A DNA stretch of 21,507 bases from Solirubrobacterales bacterium (GTDB lineage Bacteria > Actinomycetota > Thermoleophilia > Solirubrobacterales > Solirubrobacteraceae). The DNA is taken from the NCBI GenBank assembly GCA_003157595.1, contig PMKB01000135.1, positions 162 to 21,668 on the forward strand, in the 5' to 3' direction. The position numbers and the translations under genes were made by a program. Of the stretch, positions 1 through 7,281 are shown piece by piece (the first letter of the stretch is position 1; every line of letters starts with the position of its first letter). The notes beneath the pieces were generated by a model, which saw only the letters and a list, made by a program, of their open reading frames with translations, searched no databases and was not told the origin of the DNA.

Positions 1-465
1 GTCGATCGCCTTCAGCCCGGTCTGCATCGGCTCGAGCACCGGCTGGCGTTGGACGACGCCGGGAGCCTTGAACTCGGCCGGGCGGGTGCCGGTTGTCGCG
101 ATCTCGCCTCCGCCGTCGATCGGACGCCCGAGCGGTGAGACGATCCGGCCCCGCAACGCGTCGCCGACCGGGATTTCCAAAAGGCGTCCCGTGCGCTTGA
201 CGGTGTCCCCCTCGACGATCTTCTCCCAGTCGCCGAAGAGCACGGCGCCGACGTTGTCGGACTCCAGGTTGAGCGCGAGGCCCACGACGTCATGCGGCAG
301 ATCGAGCATCTCGAACGACATCGCGTTCTCGAGGCCGTGGATTCGGGAGATGCCGTCGCCGACCGACAGCACGGTGCCGACCTCGGTGAGCGTTGCGCTG
401 CCCGCGTCTAGCCCCTCGATGCGGCTCTTGAGGATGCTGGTGATCTCGTCCGGGTTGATCTGCAT
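1..465 (-). CDS. atpA: ATP synthase F1 subunit alpha, N-terminal part (cut by window edge)
   Basis: This is the alpha subunit of the cytoplasmic F1 head, which forms the catalytic hexamer with beta. About 155 N-terminal residues are visible. They begin MQINPDEITSILKSRIEGLD and run through the beta-barrel domain (GDGISRIHGLENAMSFEML, RTGRLLEIPVGDALRGRIV, PLGRPIDGGG) up to the TGLKAID stretch just before the P-loop domain, where the window ends. All of this matches the usual AtpA start. The ATG at 465-463 has an AAGGAG ribosome site about 11 nt upstream. It follows atpH by 35 nt in the usual order delta then alpha. The gene is intact as far as visible, and gamma, beta and epsilon are expected beyond the left edge. 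Confidence 0.97.
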   Translation of the reverse strand, partial: MQINPDEITSILKSRIEGLDAGSATLTEVGTVLSVGDGISRIHGLENAMSFEMLDLPHDVVGLALNLESDNVGAVLFGDWEKIVEGDTVKRTGRLLEIPVGDALRGRIVSPLGRPIDGGGEIATTGTRPAEFKAPGVVQRQPVLEPMQTGLKAID

Positions 466-500
466 GTGCGTTTGGGCTCCTTGGCGTCGGCGCGACGGGC

Positions 501-1031
501 CTAGCCCCGGGCGACTTGCCTGCGTAGTTGTTCAAGGCGGTTGCGGATCGAAGCGTCAAGGATCGCGTTGCCGACACGCAGCACGATGCCGCCGAGGATC
601 TCCGGGTCGACGGTGGAGGTCAGCTGCACGCGCCGGCCGGTCTGCGTGCCAACCTGCTCGCCGATCCGTGCGACCGTGGCGTCCTCGAGCGCGACCGCGC
701 TTGTGACCTCGACCGCCAACAGGCGGTTCTGGCGCTCCCAGAGCCGGTCCAGCTCGCGGCGCATCCGGAAGACGACCGGCATGCGATGGTTCTCGATCAG
801 CAGCTCGAGGAAGTTCGTCAGCAGGGGGTCGGCGTCGGTCAGTGTTCGCGCCAGACCGTCGCGCTTCTCCTGCGTCGAGAAGTAGGGGGAGAAGAAGAAG
901 GTCCGCAGGTCATCGTTCTCGGCGAGCGCGTCCGCAACCTGGCCGAGCTGTTCGCGCACGACGTCGAAGCGGCCGGCGTCCTCGGCCGCTTCGAACAGCG
1001 CGCGCGCGTAGACCGTGGCGATCTCCTCCAT
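501..1031 (-). CDS. atpH: ATP synthase F1 subunit delta
   Basis: This is the delta subunit (OSCP homologue) of the peripheral stalk, linking the top of F1 to subunit b. The 176-residue product has the normal length. It starts MEEIATVYARALFEAAEDAG, the family's N-terminal helix signature, and ends with the conserved C-terminal pattern STVDPEILGGIVLRVGNAIL followed by DASIRNRLEQL. The frame stays open upstream to 1118, but that extension is Arg/Ser-rich shadow inside atpF, so the ATG at 1031 is chosen. It lies 7 nt after the atpF stop, consistent with translation from one operon mRNA. Confidence 0.96.
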   Translation of the reverse strand: MEEIATVYARALFEAAEDAGRFDVVREQLGQVADALAENDDLRTFFFSPYFSTQEKRDGLARTLTDADPLLTNFLELLIENHRMPVVFRMRRELDRLWERQNRLLAVEVTSAVALEDATVARIGEQVGTQTGRRVQLTSTVDPEILGGIVLRVGNAILDASIRNRLEQLRRQVARG

Positions 1032-1038
1032 CGGGCGC

Positions 1039-1587
1039 CTAGTTCTCCGACGCGAGCGCCGAGAAGTCGAGTTCGCCGATCGCGTCCTCGACCAGGCGTC
1101 GCTGGTCGTCGCTGTCAAGTGTCTTCCGCGTCACCTTCTCGGTGGCGAGGATCGTCAGATTGGTGACCTCGTCGCGGATCTCGGCGATCGCTCGCCGCGT
1201 CTCGGCTTCGATGTCACGACGCGTCTGCTCGAGCAGTTGCTCGCGCCGCTCCCGGGCGGCCTCGCTGGCCTCGTGGTCCTGCTCCTGCGCCGTCTTGCGT
1301 GCCCGCGAGACGATCTCCTCGGCCTGGACGCGTGCCTCCTTCAGTCGCTCGCGGTACTCGGCAAGCAGCTTGTCGGCCTCCACGCGGGTGCGATCGGCGG
1401 TGTCGATCGCGTCCTCGATCGACTTCTGGCGACGGTCGAGGGCGTCGCGGATCGCGGGGAACGCGAAGCGCCGCAGTAGCAGCATCGAGGCCACGAACAC
1501 CAGCAACGTCCAGATCATCAGCCCGACGCTGGGCGTGATCAGGAAGCTGCCGGAGGACGCTAGGACCGGATGTGGGCTCACGGGCAT
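1039..1587 (-). CDS. atpF: ATP synthase F0 subunit b
   Basis: This is the peripheral-stalk subunit b of the F0 sector. The 182-residue product has one N-terminal membrane segment (about residues 14-38, LITPSVGLMIWTLLVFVAS and on), then the short RRFAFPAIRDALDRRQ motif that follows the membrane in b subunits, then a long charged coiled-coil helix rich in E, R, A and Q. The C-terminus contacts delta. Order and length are typical. It sits between atpE and atpH with short gaps, and only one b-type gene is visible, so there is no b' homologue here. Confidence 0.95.
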   Translation of the reverse strand: MPVSPHPVLASSGSFLITPSVGLMIWTLLVFVASMLLLRRFAFPAIRDALDRRQKSIEDAIDTADRTRVEADKLLAEYRERLKEARVQAEEIVSRARKTAQEQDHEASEAARERREQLLEQTRRDIEAETRRAIAEIRDEVTNLTILATEKVTRKTLDSDDQRRLVEDAIGELDFSALASEN

Positions 1588-1597
1588 CGGCGGGCTC

Positions 1598-1870
1598 CTA
1601 GACGATGAACGCCGCGAGCAGGCCGGCGACGAGCCCGTAGAAGAAGCACGCCTCGGTCAGCGCGAACCCGAGCCACTGGATCTGGTTGATCTCGTCCGCC
1701 ATCTCCGGCTGGCGGGTTCTGGCTTCGATCGACTTGCCGAAGATGATGCCGATGCCGACGCCGGCGCCCACAGCGCCGAGGCCGCCGCCGACGCCAAGGC
1801 CGATCGACTTGCCGGCGTTGGCGATGCCGGTGTCGCTGATAGAGGAAAGCAGACTGTGAAGCAAGAACAA
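1598..1870 (-). CDS. atpE: ATP synthase F0 subunit c (TTG start)
   Basis: This is the proteolipid of the rotor ring. The product of about 90 residues is a two-helix hairpin. The first helix carries the Gly-rich packing motif (GLGVGGGLGAVGAGVGIGI), the polar loop is RQPEMADEINQ, and the second helix contains the ion-binding carboxylate Glu73 in FALTEACFFYGLV. There is no ATG in a sensible place. The TTG at 1870 has a GAAGGAG ribosome site at 1882-1876 with 5-nt spacing, which decides the start; a second in-frame TTG lies two codons later. The longer open frame to 1999 lies inside atpB and is rejected. The second-helix motif lacks the extra Na+-ligand polar residues, suggesting a proton ring, which is an inference. 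Confidence 0.94.
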   Translation of the reverse strand: MFLLHSLLSSISDTGIANAGKSIGLGVGGGLGAVGAGVGIGIIFGKSIEARTRQPEMADEINQIQWLGFALTEACFFYGLVAGLLAAFIV

Positions 1871-1889
1871 GATGACTCCTTCGTTGGGG

Positions 1890-2777
1890 CTAGTGGTCGT
1901 GTGAGACCGCTCCGCCGAGATAGATCGCGGTGAGCGTCGCGAATATGAATGCCTGCAGTGCCGCGACGAGCCCGACCTCGAACGCGAACAGCGCCACACC
2001 GAATGGCAGCGTGATCCAGCCGAGCGCCGCGACCCCCAGGATCACGGCGAGCGCCCCCGCCATGAACAGGATGATCAGGTGGCCGGCGAGGATGTTGGCG
2101 AACAGACGCACGGAGAGCGAGATCAGCCGCATCACGTTCGAGAGAACCTCGAGCACGAAGATGAAGCCGGCCATCGGTCCGTGCACACCGGCCGGGATCA
2201 GGCCCTTGAGGTAGCCGATCGGGCCCTTTGCGCGAATTCCCTCGCTCGTGTAGGAGACGAACACGACGATCGCCAGAACGAGCGGGATCGAGAGGTTCGC
2301 CGTCGCGGCGTAGAGCGAGAAGGCGGGGATGTGCAGGCCGAAGACATTGAAGGTCTCGGTCGAGGTCGGCAGCGGGATGTAGCCGATCAGGTTCGAGTAG
2401 AAGATGAATAGGGCGAGCGTGGCAATGAAGGGGAACCACTTCGCCGCCATCCGGCGGTCCATGTTGGCGCCGACGACGTTGTTCTGCAGGCCCTGGAAGA
2501 CGAACTCGACGGCGGTCTGGACGCGGTTGGGCCGTTGCTTCATGCGCCGCGCTACGTAGATCATCGTCGCGCACGTGAGGATCGCCGCGATGAAGAGGTA
2601 GAGCACGGCCTTGTTGATCGAGAAGATGCCGAGGTTCACCCAGGTGTGCAGCTTGAACTCGGTCTGTGGCGTGTAGCCCTTGGCCTTGGGGCCCTTCCAG
2701 CCGACCGCGGCGATGATGGCGATCGTGACGGCGATGTAGATGCCGAACCCGATCGCAACCTTGCGCCGGGTGCTCAC
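1890..2777 (-). CDS. atpB: ATP synthase F0 subunit a
   Basis: This is the membrane stator subunit that carries the proton half-channels. The 295-residue product has several hydrophobic helices and the family signature SVRLFANILAGHLIILF. Arg224 in it corresponds to the essential channel arginine that faces the c-ring carboxylate. Earlier motifs KWFPFIATLALFIFYSNLIG and TANLSIPLVLAI are also typical. The GTG at 2777 is chosen because GGAGG lies 5 nt upstream and the protein then begins VSTRRKVAIGFGIYIAV. The GTG overlaps the stop of the upstream AtpI-like gene by 4 nt (GTGA), indicating translational coupling. The stop is 19 nt before the atpE start. Confidence 0.96.
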   Translation of the reverse strand: MSTRRKVAIGFGIYIAVTIAIIAAVGWKGPKAKGYTPQTEFKLHTWVNLGIFSINKAVLYLFIAAILTCATMIYVARRMKQRPNRVQTAVEFVFQGLQNNVVGANMDRRMAAKWFPFIATLALFIFYSNLIGYIPLPTSTETFNVFGLHIPAFSLYAATANLSIPLVLAIVVFVSYTSEGIRAKGPIGYLKGLIPAGVHGPMAGFIFVLEVLSNVMRLISLSVRLFANILAGHLIILFMAGALAVILGVAALGWITLPFGVALFAFEVGLVAALQAFIFATLTAIYLGGAVSHDH

Positions 2778-3259
2778 GACGGCCTCCGCAGTCCGGCCGT
2801 GATCGGCCCGCGCAGCGTGATCTTTGTCGCCAACTCGACCGTGTAGGCGGCGAGAACGACAACCGCCGCGGCGATCCCGTCCGGGGTGCCGATCGCAAAC
2901 CGCGCGACCAGCACGGCGAGCGCCACAAACCACACCCGCCCGAGGATCGACGCGAGGTGCAGCGCCGTGCGGACACGCATGTCGCGGGCGCTCCAGGCGC
3001 GCTGCTCCAGGAAACCCACACCGAAGCGCGTCACGATCCAGGTCCCAGCGCCGATCGCGAAACCCGCCGCCGGCAGGCCCGCCAGCAGCACGAACGGCGT
3101 GCTCGCGACCACCAGCACGACGTCCACATGGCGGATGAAGGCGAGCGCCCGCGCAGCGTTGTCGGCGTCGTCGCTCCCGCCAGCAGCGTCCGGGGTAGCT
3201 GCGGCGTCGGTCGTCAGAGCGGTCGGCCGGCCATCTGATCGGGTTGCGTGGGCGAGCAT
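2774..3259 (-). CDS. AtpI-like ATP synthase accessory membrane protein
   Basis: The 161-residue product has an acidic, low-complexity N-terminus (about residues 1-45) and four predicted membrane helices (VDVVLVVASTPFVLLAG; AAGFAIGAGTWIV; the segment around LGRVWFVALAVLVARFAI; IAAAVVVLAAYTVELATKI). Position as first gene of the atp operon and the four-helix layout match the AtpI family, which assists c-ring assembly or ion uptake; sequence similarity alone would not settle it. The ATG at 3259 is the only Met start in frame. The frame is open to 3574, but that extension is Arg/Pro-rich and crosses the putative promoter. No good ribosome site is seen. The stop overlaps the atpB GTG by 4 nt. Confidence 0.75.
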   Translation of the reverse strand: MLAHATRSDGRPTALTTDAAATPDAAGGSDDADNAARALAFIRHVDVVLVVASTPFVLLAGLPAAGFAIGAGTWIVTRFGVGFLEQRAWSARDMRVRTALHLASILGRVWFVALAVLVARFAIGTPDGIAAAVVVLAAYTVELATKITLRGPITAGLRRPS

Positions 3260-3461
3260 GCGAGCGAGGCGGCGCGGATCAGCAACCGCAGCGACGACGG
3301 CGCGCGGAGAGCGCCGCCGTCTGCGCCCAGGCCGCGCGTCTGCGGCGCCGCGTGCACGCCCGACGCCGCCCGCCGACCCGCCTGTACGGCTCCGGCTGGC
3401 GGCCGGGGTCTCCTCGTCGATCGTCTGCGTGGGCGTGTTCTGACATCGTCGTGCTGCGCAC

Positions 3462-3467
3462 CCTATA
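3462..3467 (-). promoter_or_regulatory. Putative -10 box of the atp operon
   Basis: The minus strand reads GGGTATAGGGTGCGC here, one of few TATA-like stretches in this GC-rich intergenic region. It lies about 200 nt before the AtpI-like start. No convincing -35 box is visible, so this is only a candidate. Confidence 0.3.
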
Positions 3468-3550
3468 CCCGGACTGCGGCCCGGTGCGGGCCGGCCGTGG
3501 GAACCGGGCGGTAGGTGAGCCCGGCGGCGGCCCCAGTCTAGCGGCGCGCG

Positions 3551-3575
3551 AACTTTGTAACAACTTTGTAACAAA
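3551..3575. repeat. Tandem 11-bp repeat, operator-like
   Basis: The 11-mer AACTTTGTAAC occurs twice back to back (3551-3561 and 3562-3572), followed by AAA. Each unit contains the near-palindrome TTTGTAACAA. An 11-bp period puts both units on the same helix face, as in tandem operators. It is strikingly AT-rich for this DNA and lies about 85 bp upstream of the putative atp -10 box and just beyond the 3' end of the deacetylase gene. The rest of 3260-3661 shows no convincing gene; a 55-codon Arg-rich frame at 3446-3279 is probably non-coding. Confidence 0.5.
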
Positions 3576-3661
3576 TGCCCGCAACAGCCGGGGCGTGCCG
3601 CAGCTGCGCCAGCGCCAGTTGCCCGAGTCCGCCGCGTCCCGGTAGGCGTCCGTCGACCCTC

Positions 3662-4396
3662 CTATACGTCGAGCGACCAGGCCATCCCGCGCGCCTCGAG
3701 CTCCGAAAGCACGCGCGGAAGCGCCGCCGCGGTGCGCCGCCAGCAGCCCTCGGCACCATAGTCGTCGGCGTCGTGCAGAAGCAGCACCGAGCCTTCACCC
3801 ACATCCGCACCGACGAGCGTCGCGAAGATCGAATCGGGCGTCGCACGCGCCTGCCAGTCACGGCCCCAGTGGGTCCACAGCAGCGGTCGCCAGCCATTTG
3901 AGCGCGCGAGGGTGAGCGCTGCGGCGTTGAAGATCCCGTACGGCGGTCGGTAGCGCTCGATCGGCGCCCCGGTGGTCTCCTCGATGCGTGCGGCACCCCG
4001 CATGATGTCCTCGCGGACTGCGCGCGGACCGAGTCGCAGCTGATTGCGGTGGCGGTCGCAGTGCAGGCCGATGCCGTGCCCGGCCGCGACGATCTCGGCC
4101 GCCAGCGACGGGTTGCGCGCGACTTGCTCTCCGACCAGGAAGAAGGTTGCGCGCACGCCGCGCGCCGCCAGCGCCTCGAGCACCGCCGGCGTGCCCTCAC
4201 GGTGCGGCCCGTCGTCGAAGGTCAGTCCGTAGCCGCACCCATCGACGGTGCGGTCGGCGATCCCGAGCGGCGGGCGCAGCAGCCTCAGAGCACCCAGACC
4301 CGCGAGTGCCGGGAACGCATAGGCGCCGCTCACCATCGAGGCCGCGAGCGCGCACGCACCCAGAGCGCCGTGGGTGCGATGATCGCTGCTGGTCAT
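3662..4396 (-). CDS. Polysaccharide deacetylase (NodB/CE4 family)
   Basis: This is a metal-dependent N- or O-deacetylase, probably acting on cell-wall or exported polysaccharide. In the 244-residue product all NodB motifs are visible: TFDDGP at 59-64 (Asp61 base, Asp62 metal ligand), the HxxxH metal pair His112/His116, RYRPPYG at 148-154, WTHWGRDW near 184-191, and LLHD at 216-219. A hydrophobic N-terminal stretch (about residues 10-40) suggests a membrane anchor or signal sequence. The start could be the ATG at 4396 or the ATG at 4411; neither has a strong ribosome site. It is divergent from the permease with no space between the starts. Neighbouring glycosyltransferases suggest an envelope-glycan role, which is inferred. 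Confidence 0.9.
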   Translation of the reverse strand: MTSSDHRTHGALGACALAASMVSGAYAFPALAGLGALRLLRPPLGIADRTVDGCGYGLTFDDGPHREGTPAVLEALAARGVRATFFLVGEQVARNPSLAAEIVAAGHGIGLHCDRHRNQLRLGPRAVREDIMRGAARIEETTGAPIERYRPPYGIFNAAALTLARSNGWRPLLWTHWGRDWQARATPDSIFATLVGADVGEGSVLLLHDADDYGAEGCWRRTAAALPRVLSELEARGMAWSLDV

Positions 4397-5303
4397 GGTC
4401 TCGTTGTTCATCGGCATTGCGTTGGCGGCCGGCGCCTCGACCCTATACAGCCTAGGGATCGCCGTGCAGGCACTCGACGCCCGCGAGACCGCACACGAGC
4501 ACGCGCTGCGAATCTCGCTGCTAACCGACCTCGTGACGCGCGTCCGCTGGCTGTTCGGCACGGGCATGACGGTGCTCGGTTGGCCGCTGCAGATCCTCGC
4601 GCTGCCCTATGCAGGTCTCGTCGTCGTCCAGCCGACGCTCGCCCTGGGGCTGGTCGTCCTGCTGCTCGTCGGCGAGCGCATCCTGGGCGAACGGCCCGGG
4701 CGGCGCGAGCTGCTCGCCGTCGCCGCGATCGTAGCCGGCGTCGCCGGTATAGCCGCGCTCGCCCCGGCCCACGACACCCGTCACGTGCACGGGGTCGCGA
4801 TCATCGTGGTTCTGGCCCTGCTCGGCGCCGCGGCGTTCACGCCCTTCATCCTCCAGCTGACCGGGCGTTCGATCGCCAACGCGACGATGATCGGAGCCGG
4901 ACTCGCGTTCGCCTGGAGCGGCCTGGTCAACCAGTTCGTCGCCGACGCGGGCCAGAACGGACACTGGGGTACGGCGCTCAGCTGGGCAGTCGGCTCGGCC
5001 ACGGCGGCGCTGGTCGGGCTCACCTGCGAGATGAGCGCACTCCAGCGACGACCGGCGATCCTCGTCGCGCCGGTCGTGTTCGCCGTGCAGACGGTGGTGC
5101 CGATCGGGCTCGCGCCGCTCGTGCTGCACACGACCTTCATCGACTCGCCGCTCGACGGCATCCCGCTGCTCGGCTGCTTGGCGGTCCTGCTGATCGGCGC
5201 GATCACGATCGCCCGCTCCCCGGCGCTGGTCGCGCTCGGCGGCGGCGGGCGCGGTCAGCCGGCGAGCGCGGACAGCGGCAGCCCGATCAGTCCGTCTGAC
5301 TGA
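4395..5303 (+). CDS. NIPA/DMT-type multi-pass membrane permease
   Basis: The 302-residue product is almost wholly hydrophobic, with about nine membrane segments. Examples are FIGIALAAGASTLYSLGIAV at the N-terminus, the pair GWPLQILALPYAGLVVVQPT and LALGLVVLLLVGERILGE, and LVAPVVFAVQTVVPIGLAPL. The pattern (first helix, a cytoplasmic loop with DARET, then the GWPLQ..ALPYA..VVQP block and GERxxGERPGRRE) resembles the drug/metabolite transporter superfamily, near the NIPA-like Mg-transporter family. The substrate cannot be told from sequence. The ATG at 4395 shares bases with the divergent deacetylase ATG. The 3' end overlaps the convergent glycosyltransferase gene by 49 bp, and the tail is a hydrophilic Gly/Ser-rich stretch. 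Confidence 0.8.
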   Translation: MVSLFIGIALAAGASTLYSLGIAVQALDARETAHEHALRISLLTDLVTRVRWLFGTGMTVLGWPLQILALPYAGLVVVQPTLALGLVVLLLVGERILGERPGRRELLAVAAIVAGVAGIAALAPAHDTRHVHGVAIIVVLALLGAAAFTPFILQLTGRSIANATMIGAGLAFAWSGLVNQFVADAGQNGHWGTALSWAVGSATAALVGLTCEMSALQRRPAILVAPVVFAVQTVVPIGLAPLVLHTTFIDSPLDGIPLLGCLAVLLIGAITIARSPALVALGGGGRGQPASADSGSPISPSD

Positions 5304-7111
5304 AGCGCCGACGCCAGCCGGTCGAGCGTCTGCAGTGATGCGGGCGAGCCGCTCAGCGACACGACGATGACATCCCCCGCCCGCAGCGGGCGGGCCGGAA
5401 GCTCGGCCCTCGTGGTGAGCGAGACCGATCCGTGGACCGGCAGCCCGCCGGCCGCGCGGGCGAGCAGCAGCTCTCCCAAACTCGGGTCGTGCGGCTCGAG
5501 GTAGTAGAAGTGGTGGTGCAGGTGCAGCGCCCGCGCCTCGTGGCGCAGCTGGCTCGAGGTGCGGATCCAACCGAACAGGCCAACGTGGCGAAGCGTGGGG
5601 ATGGGCACGTCCCCGTTCGCTCTCAGGGTCAGCATCGTGGGCGCAGCAAGCGGCGTCGTCGTGGCGATCGAGGCCTCGAGACCATCGCGTCCGAGCCGAC
5701 GCGCGACGGTCGCCAGCGCCCCGGCCGGCGCGCGGACGAGCAGGGCGACAGCCGGTCGATCGGTCTTGAGCGCCTTAACCGGATGGATCCCGAGCACACT
5801 TGCGAACGCGGCGACCTCGTCGGTCGACATCACCCAGAAGCCCGCGCCGAGCGACATCAGGACGGCGACGCCGACGCCGACCACGCGCATCCGCCAGGCC
5901 GCCAGCGGGCTGATCCGCCGGTGCGCGGCGAGCACCGCCGAGGCGGCGTCGAGCACCGCCCCGCGCGAGGCCGTTGCCGGCCGCGGGGCCCGCTCGCGGC
6001 AACCGCGCTCAACGTGCGCGACGAGCTCCCGCGAGTCTTCCGCCAGCAGCAGGAACTCGTGCTTGGCCATCAGACGGGTGTTGAGCTTCGCGTGGCCGAC
6101 CGGCAGGCCGTAGGAAACGACCGGGCAGCCTCGCGCCATCGCCTCCAAGCAGGTCACGCCGCCGGTCGAGTGAACGAGAACGTCGGCCGCGGCCAGCAGA
6201 TCCGACATCTGATCGGTGAACCCGATCACGCGCACACGCGCTGCGGAGGCGAAACGCTCTGAGAGCCGCGCGCGCGCGGACTCGTTGCGACCGGTGAGGC
6301 AGATCACGGTCGCATCGGGGAGCGCGAGCAGCTGCTCGACGGCGCCCTCGAGGTCGCCGACACCCCAGCCCCCGCCGGAGACCACCACGACACGCCGCGC
6401 GTCCGACAGCCCGAGTGCCGCGCGCGCCGCGCTGCGGTCGCGCGGCTCGAGGAACTCGGCGGCGATCAGCGGCCGGACCATCTGGACGCTGCCGCGACCG
6501 GCGATTCGCTCGACGTCGCGAACCGATGCGTCGTACATGACGAGGTGCGTGTCGATCCCGCGTTGCGCCCAGAAGAACAGTCCGGTCATGTCGGTGATCG
6601 TGGCGACGGTGGGGATGTCGAGCAGCCGGCGGCGTCGCAGGTGGCTGAGCACCACGGTGATCGCCGGATATGTCGAGACGACCACGTCGGGATCGCGCCG
6701 CAGGATCTCCCCGCGCAGCGAGCTGGCACCCAACCGGCAGAGCACCTGCTTGGTGATGAATCGCACCGGCGCGAGGTGCCCGAGCATCCAGTAGTAGAAC
6801 GAGTAGGAACGCGGCGAGACGCGCAATTGGGTGCGGTAGCCGTCCTCCACCGCCGAGCGCAGGCGCTCGCCCATCGCCGCAAGCCCGTCGATGATCTCGA
6901 CCTCGACCGGCTCGCCGCAGCCCTCAAGCTGCTGCTTCAGCGCACGCGCGGCCGCGGCGTGTCCCTCGCCGACGTCGGCTGAGAGGATCAGCACGCGGCG
7001 CGGCCCGGAGGCGCGCGGAACCGTGAGATCGTTTTGGCGGCGGAGACGCAATGCGATGTTTGGCGGCCGTGTGCCACCCGCCCGCGCGAAATTGGAGGCC
7101 GACGGGTCCAT
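5255..7111 (-). CDS. MGDG-synthase-type glycosyltransferase with a C-terminal NodB-like remnant domain
   Basis: The 618-residue product starts its catalytic part near residue 39 with RVLILSADVGEGHAAAARAL, the N-terminal signature of the MGDG synthase/diacylglycerol glucosyltransferase group (GT28-like). The second Rossmann domain has VVVVSGGGWGVGDLEGAV and the sugar-nucleotide site HSTGGVTCLEAMARGCPVVS (about 310-330). A single membrane helix (about 405-427) follows. The last 165 residues resemble a NodB fold by layout (VALLVRAPAG, then GDVIVVSLSGSPASLQTL and GLIGLPLSAL) but lack the Asp, His and RPPY residues. The role is probably glycolipid or lipid-linked sugar transfer with a non-catalytic tail. 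The ATG at 7111 has no clear ribosome site, and a TTG one codon earlier is possible. Confidence 0.85.
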   Translation of the reverse strand: MDPSASNFARAGGTRPPNIALRLRRQNDLTVPRASGPRRVLILSADVGEGHAAAARALKQQLEGCGEPVEVEIIDGLAAMGERLRSAVEDGYRTQLRVSPRSYSFYYWMLGHLAPVRFITKQVLCRLGASSLRGEILRRDPDVVVSTYPAITVVLSHLRRRRLLDIPTVATITDMTGLFFWAQRGIDTHLVMYDASVRDVERIAGRGSVQMVRPLIAAEFLEPRDRSAARAALGLSDARRVVVVSGGGWGVGDLEGAVEQLLALPDATVICLTGRNESARARLSERFASAARVRVIGFTDQMSDLLAAADVLVHSTGGVTCLEAMARGCPVVSYGLPVGHAKLNTRLMAKHEFLLLAEDSRELVAHVERGCRERAPRPATASRGAVLDAASAVLAAHRRISPLAAWRMRVVGVGVAVLMSLGAGFWVMSTDEVAAFASVLGIHPVKALKTDRPAVALLVRAPAGALATVARRLGRDGLEASIATTTPLAAPTMLTLRANGDVPIPTLRHVGLFGWIRTSSQLRHEARALHLHHHFYYLEPHDPSLGELLLARAAGGLPVHGSVSLTTRAELPARPLRAGDVIVVSLSGSPASLQTLDRLASALQSDGLIGLPLSALAG

Positions 7112-7132
7112 CAACTGTACCGGTCGAGACGG

Positions 7133-7160
7133 CGAAAAGTAAGAAATTGATACGAAAAGT
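7133..7160. repeat. Spaced direct repeat in a divergent promoter region
   Basis: CGAAAAGT occurs at 7133-7140 and again at 7153-7160, 20 bp start to start (about two helical turns), in an unusually AT-rich patch. It lies between the divergent glycosyltransferase (starts 7111, minus) and mannosyltransferase (starts 7282, plus) genes, where shared regulation would be placed. No -10/-35 pair could be fixed with confidence in 7112-7281. Confidence 0.4.
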
Positions 7161-7281
7161 CACGCCGCCGCAGGGCCTGGGCGGACGCTGGCCCGGCCGC
7201 CGCGCGACGCGCCGGCCCCAGTCGGCCGGCCGCAGATGGACCGCAGGACTCTCCCGGTCGCCGAGCCGGGATGATGGTGGC

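Noticed and set aside
1657..3021. 454-codon open frame antisense-phase to atpB/atpE
   Set aside because: It is an out-of-frame shadow of atpB and atpE: Arg/Ser/Pro-rich with no domain, while the other frame gives clear ATP synthase subunits.
3279..3446. 55-codon ORF just after the atp -10-like box (starts MSEHAHADDRRG)
   Set aside because: The beginning looks plausible and a leaderless start would fit, but most of it is Arg-rich out-of-frame sequence with no AtpZ-like membrane helices, so it is not called.
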